From NCBI GenBank assembly GCA_025093985.1, contig JACAAK010000001.1, forward strand, positions 2,108,001-2,172,000: DNA of 64,000 nt. The letters are read 5' to 3'. Both the position numbers and the translations under genes were made by a program. The notes beneath the pieces were generated by a model. That model ran no database searches and was not told the origin of the DNA. It saw nothing but the letters and a program-made list of their open reading frames with translations. The DNA comes from Calvatia gigantea. Its lineage: Eukaryota; Basidiomycota; Agaricomycetes; Agaricales; Lycoperdaceae. How positions within the stretch are numbered: position 1 is the first letter of the stretch; every line of letters starts with the position of its first letter. Positions 1 through 9,888 of this stretch are shown here, in pieces.

Positions 1-74
1 ATGAATTCATAATTTAGGCGTTCAATCCTCCTTAAACAAATATCCTTCAAAATCTAGAATGTACCTGACTAAAT

Positions 75-3000
75 CTACCAACAAGAGCATAAAGGCTTCT
101 TATTAACCGTCTCTAACCGCTGCGGTACCTTATCAGAATATGATCGAGACTCATGGGAAGAACTAACCTCAGCAATAACAGTTTTCTTTGTGCTATCGTC
201 CGCTTGCCGAATCCAGTCAACACTGGTGTTCCCCGCACCCTCAGGTTCATCATGTCCAAACGAACGCCTCAATCCTTCGACGTGCGAAGTTGACTTCGAC
301 ATTGCTACAAGATCTTCCTCTGCAATTGAGCTCGCTGACGATGCCACCTCGGGCACGGTTGGTAATGGACTGCCGGGAGGTGAGAACGGTGAGGCATCAT
401 TGGGGGCGGAACTCGAAGAGGCTCCGGGTATGTCTCGATGGCTGCTACTGCTCGGTTGGGTAATCGGTAACGATCTTGGCCGGACAGCGTCTCCAACATC
501 CACCTCTACTTCCTCCTCCACCCCCAACCGCTGCAGGCTAGCCTCCACCGCGTCGAGCCGTTCTAGGTGTTCCAGCACAGTAACACCAGTTGTTCCGGGA
601 TGGATTCTTTGGAACTTAGCGACAAATGGTACGGGTCGAGGTAAGCCAGAAGCATCCGTCGATGTCCGCCGAATAGGTGGAGGAAACTCCCCTCCCGATG
701 CGCTTTGGCTCCGCGTTCTTCGTGGAGTAGGGACACTGCTGATAGAAATCCGTGGTGAAGGGAGGTCAGTGTCTGTGCCCACTGCTTCAGGTTCTGACAT
801 CATGTCTTCGGAAACCTCCATCTCATCGTCCCATACAAGTACTTTTTGCCGACGAGTCAGTTCCAGGGGGCCTATTAACATGAGTTCAACTACAACCAAA
901 GGCAGTGACACGAATATCTACCTTCATCCTGTAAAACACAAACTCAATGAGTGTGGTGATTTCTTGTGGACCTTTGGGCACTTACAGTATGTCTGAGCGA
1001 CTGTACAATGTTCCATGCCTGCCCTGAGGTTCTCCAGTGAGAATTCGATAAAAAAATATACCGAGTGAATCTTACCTTTAATCACTGCCATTTGCCGCTG
1101 ATACAAATATGAGAGACTGAGAAACCGAATCAAACAGGAACCACTCACGGCAAACATCTTGGGATGGAAGTCTGGGTCGACAGCAAACAGTTTCCGAAGC
1201 TGGTACGTCGTCTCTTCCCACCAAGCTTTCGACGTAAGGAGTGGTAGGAAGTGGTTCCTCGTCTTCTCACTGAACGGGCGACCAATGACACTGACTGGTA
1301 GATACAACCAGCCGTAAGTATAAGAACGCCATCCTTGAGGATGTTCATGTGGGAACGAAAGGGAATTGTCGATCGCAGCTATATGGATATGCGGTCGCCT
1401 GGCGTATTCTGTGAAGGGGGAGCTTTCGAAGAAGGAGGAGGCAGCAGTAGCAACACGCGGGCCGCCCATGTCAGGTTTTTGGACCGGGGCTGGTGCGCCT
1501 TCAGCCCGCTTGAGCTCGCTCATGGGTGGCATCTCCAATCGTACAGCACGAGTGGGTGCGACATCTACCAGAGCCTTTTCAGGTTGACCTTCGCAGTATT
1601 TGATCATGTAGTTGTCCGCTCCACGATCAGTGTTGAGCATTAGATAGTCTGAAGGAAAGGTAAGGCCTTAGCTGATGCGATCAAAAGAAGTTAAGATACC
1701 TAAAATTACGAGCCTAACAGAAATATCAGATTTAAAATATGATATTTCGCTTTATTATGACGACGCACTTCTCAAGTTCCTCCCTAAAGCTCTGCTGCAA
1801 TCCTTGCGTCCAATAAAACGGTCTCTCGGTATCGGTGGATTCGGTGGCATCGAAAAGCACTCGCTCGTCCTCGTAATCAACTTCATCATACAGTTCATCC
1901 CCATCGCCGGTCTTTCCGCACATGATGTTGAGTGTACTTAGTATCCGCTTGGAGATGTTACCGTGTCGGTGGTTGGAATCATCGAATGTATCTGCAATTG
2001 CCCGTCCAGGCCAGGGGTGTTTTCTCAGGAACTCAGAGGCATCTGTGAGAATGAGTAGGTGTTGTAATATCGGGGTAATCTACTTGTGACGCACCTGTAT
2101 ATCCGTGTAAGAAATACTGCATACTACCTATCTTCTCGGGCAATGGTTTTCCTTTCTTTGCAGCACTCCTATCTAACCAGTCGTAAAAGAACGCCTAGAG
2201 CAGGGAGGTAAGCCAATAGCAGGCCAAGGATGAAGCGCACCCACAGGACTCGATAGTGAAGCTAGGTACGTCGGCGGAACAATATACAATTCCAAACGTC
2301 TGTCCAACAACGATGCAGCAGCCTCGGAGATATAACTGCGGACTTAGATGACACCCAAAGCTGGCCAATAAATTGTATACGAACCTTAAATTGGGTATCA
2401 AGCATGCACGGCCAAAGGGAATAATCCACCGGAACTGACGGTGAATCCATTTAGTAGTCTATTCACCTCTGCGTTAGTATCATAGTGCAACAAGGGATGG
2501 AGCACTCGCCTTAGGATTTAGCCGACCATACGGCTCTTCATCTTTTGGTTTGAAGACTCTTAAGAAAACTCATTTAGATGGTTCTCAATCGATTGACAAC
2601 GTTTGGCTCACGCTACTGTTTGAACCCGTCCACCGGGAACTCTAGCACGAGCAAAGTATGAACCCGAGGAGCCTTTTGAGATCATCTTTGGGTGAATCCC
2701 CTCAAGGATGGCATTCTTCACAGATTGCTCTAAACTGAGAGAGAGAAACAAGGTTCGCACTAGTAGTATGTATGGAGAACGAAAATGACGCACATTTCGA
2801 AGTCTTCTTGCGTCATGGGAGGCCTATGGTCCAGCGTCTTGACCTGAACATAACAGGAACATTCAGCGCTTGTACGGTCATAGTAAACCAAGACCCACCA
2901 TAGCGTTTGCTGTTAGAACCCTTGCCACCTGAGGTTCGAACACACTTCTCCATATCCGCTTCTTCGAATGCTCCTCTTTCTTTTTGTTCTTCCGCTTGAC

Positions 3001-3263
3001 TTTTTGTGCGATTGACTCTGTCCACCTGAGGGAACACTTGAGCAACATCAAACAGATCCTCCACCACGGAGAACGCACCTCTTGAACGCAATATCGAGGT
3101 GTTTCAGGTCGATACTTCCTGGTCGAGCAGCACGACGCAAGCCACGTGTGGGCGTTGTCGGCTGTTGTGTTCCAACATCCGCTTCGAGGAGACCAACATC
3201 AGTCTCGTCACCGACATCCTGGGAAATGGGTTGGTACCCTGCACGACTAGTCCGGTCGGGCAT
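75..3263 (-). CDS. LSB6: Type II phosphatidylinositol 4-kinase (LSB6-like)
   Basis: Makes phosphatidylinositol 4-phosphate from phosphatidylinositol on endosomal and vacuolar membranes. Spliced exons in order: a short N-terminus starting at ATG 3263 (MPDRTSRAGYQPI), a basic segment (KRKNKKKEEHSKK), the glycine-rich nucleotide loop near 2640-2700 (MISKGSSGSYFARA), PFGRACLIPN near 2400, the GLQQSFREELEK helix near 1770, the catalytic NTDRGADNYMIKY near 1610-1630, and the family-typical AIDNSLSFPHEHPQGWRSY and WLYLPVSVIG stretches near 1260-1370. The WNIVQSL segment lies near 990. A Ser/Pro-rich tail of roughly 270 residues (75-911) extends past the kinase domain, longer than in yeast Lsb6. All known type II landmarks are present, so it should be active. 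Exon edges are inferred from GT-AG sites. Family assignment is firm. Confidence 0.93.
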
Positions 3264-3733
3264 TTAGGAGGAGGAGGGCGTTGTGGATTCAGTACGGGGA
3301 GTACCCTGGTGTGTGGGGTAAAGGTAATCACGGCAAGGAAAGACACGTCTGTGGCTGTGCCAGGTGTGTTTAATTACGACAGTCCTCTTAATTAGCAAAC
3401 TGGATGACCGTGAACGTCGTCTTGAACCGTTTGTCTCCTCACCACACACACACACAGAAAATCCGACTGCAGCTCTGGTATTGGCACTTGTAAAATAAGT
3501 CCGGTCGTGCGGAAACCATCGGAACGAACGAAAATATACTTAATACAGTATCTACGTAACCCCGGTCCAGAAAAGCATGCCCATTGTGGGACCCCCTCCC
3601 TCGGGACAATGAAGCGCAAAAGCATACATGAAATCTCTATCAATAACAAAATGGACGGAAGTAGCTTAATAGAGTTGAAAAAATGCACTAAACTCCTAGG
3701 AGCAATCTACTTTCATATTAAGGAGTATTCATC
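3264..3733. other. Intergenic, promoter of the PI 4-kinase gene
   Basis: No gene-like reading frame seen. It contains a short CA repeat near 3443-3458. It serves as the 5' flank of the kinase gene and the 3' flank of the SSU1-like gene, both on the minus strand. Confidence 0.5.
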
Positions 3734-5220
3734 CTATCGGTGTACTCCCATATCTACCAATGTACTTTCGCATCTAGGTGTCTGGCAGGCACCAGCACTG
3801 TCAACAGACGTCGTTCTTGGGATGTATGGAGGGGCGGAGGGGGTGGAGTTGGGCACATGAGTTAGTGTTTGTGGTGTTTCAGGAAGGGAATGGGAACCGC
3901 GTTTCTCGTTCCTCTTATCTTGAACATCGGTTGACGGATCTTTGAAAAGGGAAGGGAGCAACAAGATGGAGTTATAAGAGATATAGCACCAGAGTAGGAG
4001 CGTCAAGATGGAGTAGATAGCCCCCACCACACGGAAGAAACCCGAGTCGAACACGTCAGCGAGGTGCACCGTTAGGTTCGCAAAGACACCCTGTACATAT
4101 ATGTCAGCTGACGTCCAGCTTCCAGGGGTTCAAAGACTCACATTCGGAAAGACCAAACCCCAAGCAGTGAGTTTAAATTGTAATTTGGTTCTTCTCAAAA
4201 TGTGCGTCAACCCCAGGAGAGCATATACGATCCACATGACCGCCCATGACCATAACACAAAGGCAACGATGGAGGCGAAAACGTTGACAACATCTCCGGA
4301 GAAACGGAATGAGAAAAATGGGGATGGGGAGGCAGCGAGAGGGAGCAAAGCTCCGAAGCCGGCACCAATGACCGATATTGAGTAACCTGCCTGAGCGGCA
4401 ACCCCAAGCGGGAGGAATACTGACAATACACTCAATCCTGGTGGGAAGCCATGGACGACCAATCGCAAGACATAGACGGTCAGCATCATAGATGCTAGAA
4501 GCAATCCGGCGGTGACCAAAAAAGTTGAAACCGTCAGCGTGACGAGAGCAGAATGCGCAGAGATTGCAGGTAAAACTTGCGCAATCACACCGCCTGTTGA
4601 AGAAGCGACAACAAAGGTAACAACGGGGAGAATCCATGCAGAAGTCATAGTTTGCAATGAATGGGTGTGTCGAGTGATCCTGTGAGAGAGAAAGTTTAGA
4701 ATTCGGGATTATTTCATAAAAAAAGTGGACGCAAACATTAGATGGGTACCTCCCCAGAAGCACAAGGCAGAGATGGCGACGTTAATCCACCACAATACCC
4801 ACAAGAAATAGACAAATCGATTTCCACCAAAACCATAGTATTGATAAATAACGTTGATGGAAACGTTGAGAATGGTGGTCGCACCCATGGGGTAACATCC
4901 AAAGAAGAGACTGTAGTTCGGGTGTCGTAGGAGAGATATCAGCGATTCGGGGTATATCGCGAAGCGTACAATCGTTAAAGCATTGAACAGGACAAAAAGG
5001 CCGACGTTGAGAAAGTAGAATATTAAACTGAGGATAACCATTGGTTGCGAGGCTTGCCCATACGGGAACACAAAGAAAAGCATGCTTATTGAACCGGTGC
5101 CTAACACAAAAGGCATCAAGCAAGTGATTTCTTCAATTGGCAATAAGCTTACCCATTGGGATGGTCCAGAGCACCGGCGACGTTTTTCTTGAAGTTTAAC
5201 CGTTTGTCAGGGGAAATCAT
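3734..5220 (-). CDS. SSU1: SSU1-type sulfite efflux pump (SLAC1/TDT family)
   Basis: Plasma-membrane anion exporter of the tellurite-resistance/dicarboxylate transporter family. Fungal members pump sulfite out of the cell. The start at 5220 gives MISPDKRLNFKKNV followed by ALDHPNG and a GT intron. Next come MPFVLGTGSISMLFFVFPYG, a long set of hydrophobic helices, LLRHPNYSLFFGCYPMGA (a family signature), and WILPVVTFVVASSTGGVIA. The last splice joins GLVFPN to GVFANLTVHLADVF (intron about 4094-4141). About ten membrane helices are visible and the length fits SSU1 (near 390 residues plus a polar tail). The C-terminal 70 residues are polar and probably cytoplasmic. Substrate is inferred from the family; malate or other anions are possible. 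Confidence 0.88.
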
Positions 5221-5844
5221 TGCTACAGTACATTGAGGGGGTCCTCACCTAGCAATGGACTTCATGATGCCCAAGATTGTCATTGCGTCGTATGAAGCAC
5301 CATGAGAAAGCGGCTTGATACGCAGCAATGATGACCGACTTTAAATACGTTTGTAAGTACCATTTAACTTTTGGCTTGACCAGTCTGCCCAATTTGGAAC
5401 CCACTCTAACACACACAAATATCAGCCTCCCACGGATTTCTACGTCTCGGTTCTCACTCAACCCAGACTCCGCTCGTCTGAGCCAAAGTCATTCGTCGGT
5501 TAGTCAATAAATTCGAAATGACTTAACACCCTTGTCATTGAACGACGTATTGAAAAGGTTGCAATAGTGGAAGTTGCCGATCACCTGGTTGGCCCATAAA
5601 TAGCACACTTGTATTAGGAGTGTCAACATGATGCTAAGTAGCTCCTGGCTGTAGTGACACCAAATTGGGACTCCTTCACCTGCTACAGCCCGCGGAACGC
5701 AGAGCTGAGCATAACTGCACTGTGCTCGCCCTACTGCTGCGGCTTCGTATGGTCCGGCATTAGATAAAGCCTTGGTATCTGTGCTGGAGACCACCCCTGT
5801 CCATCCCCGCTGCCAGCCATCCCGAACCACTCATTCACGGTACA
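5221..5844. other. Intergenic, likely divergent promoter
   Basis: Lies between the SSU1-like gene (minus) and the unknown gene (plus), so it probably carries both promoters. Open frames here show no family resemblance or consistent splice sites. Nothing else recognised. Confidence 0.45.
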
Positions 5845-7477
5845 ATGGGCTCAGTTTCATCGTCACAGTCAGGGTCTGCTTCCTATTTTTCTGTCTACTT
5901 CTATGCTCGTTCTCGTCAAACAGAACAGTCCCATCAACCGGAGCCTCAGAAACCTCACCATCTGTCTACAGCGGTGTCGAAACCCACGGCCACTCACACG
6001 CGTACACCCAGTGCAGCGGCCCAGCCTACGAAAAATAGCTCCATTAAAGTTAAAGAGAGAAAGGCCTGGTACCGACAAATGAAGCGCCAATACCCAGTAT
6101 CGCAACGGAGCGCAAAAAAATCGGCACTTATTGTCCGTTCTCTCATTATTGGTCCACCGACCGCGTGTGCCCCCAAGGTCACTAAAGCCAAGGCGCGACC
6201 AGAACTCGCGAAGATAAAATCGCGCTTGATCAAGCCCAATTCCGCCAACCGTATAATAGCGGAACTGCGCGCACTACCAGCTGCAGGAGAACAGGGGTTA
6301 ACAGTCAACGCCGCCGCCAGAGTGGATGGTGGGCATGCCGCTGGGAGCTCTGGGCCTATCCACGCTGTTTGTCTCGAACATACCGACGCAGAGGAAGACC
6401 GCATACATTTCTCGAAATTGAAAGAGACTGTCGCAACGGACAACACGGCTTTGAATATTCCGTCCCTTGCAGAAATCGGTTCGGCCTCGATCGACGGACT
6501 AGTTAGCCTGATGAACGAGATCCACGTTATTGACTTAATCAAGTCGCCTGATTTGGGACTTGGTCAACCGGGAGATGGTGATGGTGTCTTAGCAGGCGCA
6601 TTACCTACGCCAGAGACTGTGATAAAGGGTATTGAACAAATCACTCCACAGCTTATGGCACTCGCTTTTGCCACAGGACGAACTATCATTCCTGACCACA
6701 AAGGTGACATTGCTATATGTCGGATCGGTTTTCTTGGAGATAACATTCTTTACAGGCGTCTTCCCACCAACTGATCGAATGTCAGTCCTCACTTGTAAGT
6801 ATACCTTTCGGCTGCTTCATTGATGCTCAACTCACTAGGTCTCTTGAGATTGGTGGGGCCTCGAGGTGTTGTTACCATCGCCTTCCCTCGCATACCTCGA
6901 CGTCAGTCAATATCATCACCACCATTTCTTATATTCAAAATTATTCTACAGAACGCCCAGTCTATAACAGGAGCGGTTATGAATTTTCTTACTGCTCTGT
7001 CGCTGGTCTACAACGGCGTCCGGGAGATTTTGCCTTTGGTCCGCTATATCTCACAATTCATCGACTTTGAGTTCAGCCAGATCAAGAAACAAGATCAAGG
7101 CAAAGGCGTTGTATGTGCTGCGACTTGGTAGGGTGGCCTCTTCAGACAATCATCCACCATTCTCATTTCGTTCATCATAGGATCATGCCAGCAGCTCTGG
7201 TATTATTCACAATTTCCGGTTCCCTCCTTGCCTGACTTTCTCTCAGGTTCCTCGCCCATGGGATTTTCCAGACCAACCCATACCATCTATCAACCCTCCA
7301 AAGGACAAAGACGAGCTTGACCGCCCCTCAGATGCGAATCCTGGGGATCCGCCGCTGAAGCCTGAACCATCGAACGGCATGCCATTCCTTACTCCCGTAC
7401 CTATGCATTCAACTTTGGATGCAGTCACGACGACTGAAGTGTCAACCACCACCGCAGACCTGAAGCTGACTGCATAA
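5845..7477 (+). CDS. Conserved basidiomycete protein of unknown function
   Basis: Function unknown. The N-terminal exon (5845-6703) is basic and Ser/Pro-rich, with a KVKERKAWYRQMKRQYP stretch. Six short exons follow, and I spliced them by reading-frame continuity: 6756-6794, 6849-6901, 6952-7127, 7181-7199 and 7247-7477, with introns of 47-54 nt. Together they encode VFPPTDRMSVLTYWWGLEV, LPSPSLAYLDNAQSITG, GVREILPLVRYISQFIDFEF and VVCAATWIMPAALVPRP, then a Pro/Thr-rich tail. From memory this C-terminal half recurs in agaricomycete genomes as an uncharacterised family. It has several hydrophobic stretches but no clear signal peptide or catalytic motif that I know. The intact frame across five introns argues for a functional gene. 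The first ATG is the least certain point. Confidence 0.8.
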
Positions 7478-8174
7478 TGACTCTCATGCCTTTCACGATC
7501 TTCACGATGTATACCAGTTGTAAAGCGGCGACGGTAAAGTAATGCCATTTGCGTGTATTGTTGGATTCGAGGTATTTTTACATGACAGCCGGGTCTGAAA
7601 TTCAAGACTTGTTTGTAATTGCGTTGTCTCGCCCTACAGGAACAATTGGAACATTAGTTGTTCAATGTTTATATTTCGTTTAGTCCTCCCAGCGAGGTCA
7701 AATCAGCGGTCATGGAGAGCTGTATCAGGCATTCAGAAGATAGTTGAGAATCTTATGGCACAAGGTGGTTGCTCGCCCGGCGAGGTCCCTAGGGACCAGT
7801 TCGTTACGAGAAGCGCGTTCTCGTGTACAAGTCCCGCCTTTCCGTGAACCGTTTACAAAGGGTGATCGGAGCGGGGATTGTGCCCACCCACCCCAACCAG
7901 GCATAAGCCGAGATGAGCACATAGGAGCGTATAAAATCCTGGCACGGTACGGACAGAAGTATTTTGGGGAGGGATATAACCCCACACCAGTTATGCTGGT
8001 GGGGCCGGACAGTCGCCTCACTACCCGACATCATTCCAAAGTAATTTATGTTTGAGTTCATTGAGCGTATATCTTCAGAATCTGGGGCCATAACAGTGTA
8101 GTGAAGGATATGTAACAAGGGATATTCGACCCAAAGGTTCAATCTCTGATCGAAGGTACCTATATCCCATCTAG
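7478..8174. other. Intergenic stretch with inverted repeats
   Basis: No coding frame that I can support. It holds a dense set of short perfect inverted repeats (7772-7824) and a hairpin CACCAG-TTATG-CTGGTG near 7987-8003. It is the shared 3' flank of the unknown gene (plus) and the first I9 inhibitor gene (minus). Confidence 0.4.
7772..7824. repeat. Cluster of three perfect inverted repeats
   Basis: Three back-to-back palindromes are visible: CTCGCC-C-GGCGAG (7772-7784), the 14-bp palindrome GGTCCCTAGGGACC (7784-7797), and ACGAGAA-GCGCG-TTCTCGT (7806-7824). They could fold into consecutive hairpins in DNA or RNA. No transposon ends or tRNA structure could be matched to them. Confidence 0.6.
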
Positions 8175-8638
8175 GATCACTGGATTCTCACTTCGCCATC
8201 TGGCTCTGATGATGAAAAGATGCTATCAGACGAGAAGTAGTACAACTAGACGATAGAACTGACCGATGTGCTTGATCTTATCACCTACCACCGAGTCTGA
8301 CTTTAAGCCGTCCAATCCTTTCTTCTGCACTACTACAGCAAAGGCCTATGACGCAATCAACCACAAATCGGAGTGGGCATTATGATTCGTTATTACCTTC
8401 AACAGTGGTCGGAAATCATTAGTAATTTTTCCGCCTGAAATTGATTAGATGGAAATGGACAGAAGCACAATTCCCGCTACCATTTTTCTCCAGTGTCTCC
8501 TTTGCTTGTTCTATTTGCTTATCCGTAGTCTCATCCTTGAAGGACACGATGAACTCTGGGTTTGAATGAGCTGGAAGGTCATCTCAAGAAGTAAAGGATG
8601 ACATTACTTGGAGTCGAGGCGGGCTGAGTTGATGACAT
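8175..8638 (-). CDS. I9-type proteinase inhibitor (Pbi2/POIA1 family), copy 1
   Basis: Small cytosolic-type inhibitor of subtilisin-like proteases, built like a free subtilisin propeptide. Five exons: 8608-8638, 8481-8570, 8397-8434, 8264-8345 and 8175-8203. They total 270 nt, giving 89 residues plus stop in one continuous frame. Visible landmarks: NPEFIVSFKDETTDKQIEQ (first beta strand and helix), NGGKITNDFRPLLKAFAVVV (the central turn and strand) and the C-terminal HIEPDGEVRIQ, which in this family ends at the protease active site. There is no signal peptide. Yeast Pbi2 blocks vacuolar proteinase B, and Pleurotus POIA1 blocks subtilisin. The target here is inferred. All exons are too short for a simple ORF scan. 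It pairs in tandem with the next gene. Confidence 0.9.
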
Positions 8639-8946
8639 GCGTAGAAAAGTAGATTGGTAAAGGGAAGGAAGGATCTTGTTTGATGTTCTTGGAGTGCTCA
8701 TGAAGCTTCCTTATAAAAGCCTGTACTGATAAATCGGGACACACCCTGCTGACGTATGATGCATGATAAACCGTTCGCATTTCCGAGTCATAGGAGTGTC
8801 CTGGGTCATGGCCAGGTCCTCCATGTCGTGATCGCCTTGCGCAGTTGTCCAGAATAACATTTCAATCCCGACTTGTTCCAGCCAAGTAGCCATTATAAAC
8901 ACCATACAGGGAGCCAGCAATATCGGATGGTCCCATCCATTGTAAT

Positions 8947-9428
8947 TCACTGTATTGTAACGATACTATCCTCTTCTGAGAGCGACACAATAAGAGAAAA
9001 ATCCAGTCAAGAAGCTGCACAGCTTACCAATATACTTAATGTCTGAATAGAAGTTGTTTTGGAACTGAGCTAAGTATTTATCTGGAATCACGGCCGCAAA
9101 TCCCTAAGGCGGTAAGGATAGGTTGGGACATCCGACAGGGATGGAACATTCTTGAAATGCGATCAAATAGCTGGACTTACGTTGAGGATCAAGGGGTCGT
9201 AGATGTTGGTTATGACACCGCCTGCCAACGAGGAGTAAAGGTCAACTTTGAGAAACCATGTTTTAGAGTACCATGTACCGTTGGATTGGATGTCCTGCTG
9301 TCGGTTTCTGATACTGTTCAGGTTGACGTCGTCGTGAAAAACGACAATGTATCCTAGATGTGGTTGATTTAGAACCACTAGACGGGACAGAGAGATATTA
9401 TCCTACGTTTTGCGTTAGTGGATGGCAT
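8947..9428 (-). CDS. I9-type proteinase inhibitor (Pbi2/POIA1 family), copy 2
   Basis: Second inhibitor of the same family, 308 bp upstream of copy 1 and in the same orientation. Five exons: 9407-9428, 9279-9353, 9181-9221, 9028-9103 and 8947-8975. They total 243 nt, giving 80 residues plus stop. Visible: MPSTNAKRYIVVFHDDVN, the helix RNRQQDIQSNG, GGVITNIYDPLILNGFAAVI, PDKYLAQFQ and the C-terminal YIEEDSIVTIQ. The four intron phases (1, 1, 0, 1) are identical to copy 1, which supports tandem duplication. The C-terminal tail differs from copy 1 (EEDSIVTIQ against EPDGEVRIQ). In this fold that end contacts the protease, so specificity may differ. That last point is inference. Confidence 0.9.
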
Positions 9429-9527
9429 AGTTGGCAGTATACCAGAGTCTGCTGAGTGCGATTAAGATGTTATGGAACACGCAAGTACGTAACAGTTTCA
9501 ATTTGGCGTTGGTGTGATAATGTACTG

Positions 9528-9546
9528 CACGTGATTGATGACGTCA
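9528..9546. promoter_or_regulatory. E-box and CRE-like palindromes in a divergent promoter
   Basis: CACGTG (9528-9533, bHLH-type site) and TGACGTCA (9539-9546, perfect ATF/CREB-type site) lie 5 bp apart between the divergent I9 inhibitor copy 2 (start 9428, minus) and the MAG1 gene (start 9889, plus). Factor binding is inferred from the motif only. Confidence 0.45.
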
Positions 9547-9888
9547 CTGACCCAAGCCCACGAAGCGGCGCACCGCCGCACACGGAATTCCGCCAGGGAG
9601 TACAAGGCTTATTAGTACTGTTCTTGGATAAGATGGCAGCCCGAGAACCGACTGCAAGCACACTCAATGTATTAATTCTTCCCAAAGTACATATCGTCTA
9701 GTAAAGGTCCAAAATGCCCTTGATTACAAATACGAATATGTAGGGGTGCTTTCGGCTCCGCGACCGCAAGAATTGATATAAATGTGTTCTGTCCACACGC
9801 AAATGACTCCAATAATTCTCGCACCATTTTAGTGTGCAAAGTCTTTCCTGTCCGTAAGCTAAGATTCTGGGTCCTGTATCGTAGTGCT

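Noticed and set aside
8711..8950. Minus-strand open frame starting NYNGWDHPILLAPC as a gene or last exon
   Set aside because: The I9 copy 2 gene ends naturally at 8947 with YIEEDSIVTIQ and stop after a better splice. The open frame below is then non-coding chance sequence.
9279..9378. Open frame reading through TWYSKTWFLKVDLYSS as part of a novel protein
   Set aside because: That segment is an intron (GTACAT...GGCAG). Removing it restores the I9 fold QSNGGVITNIYDP.
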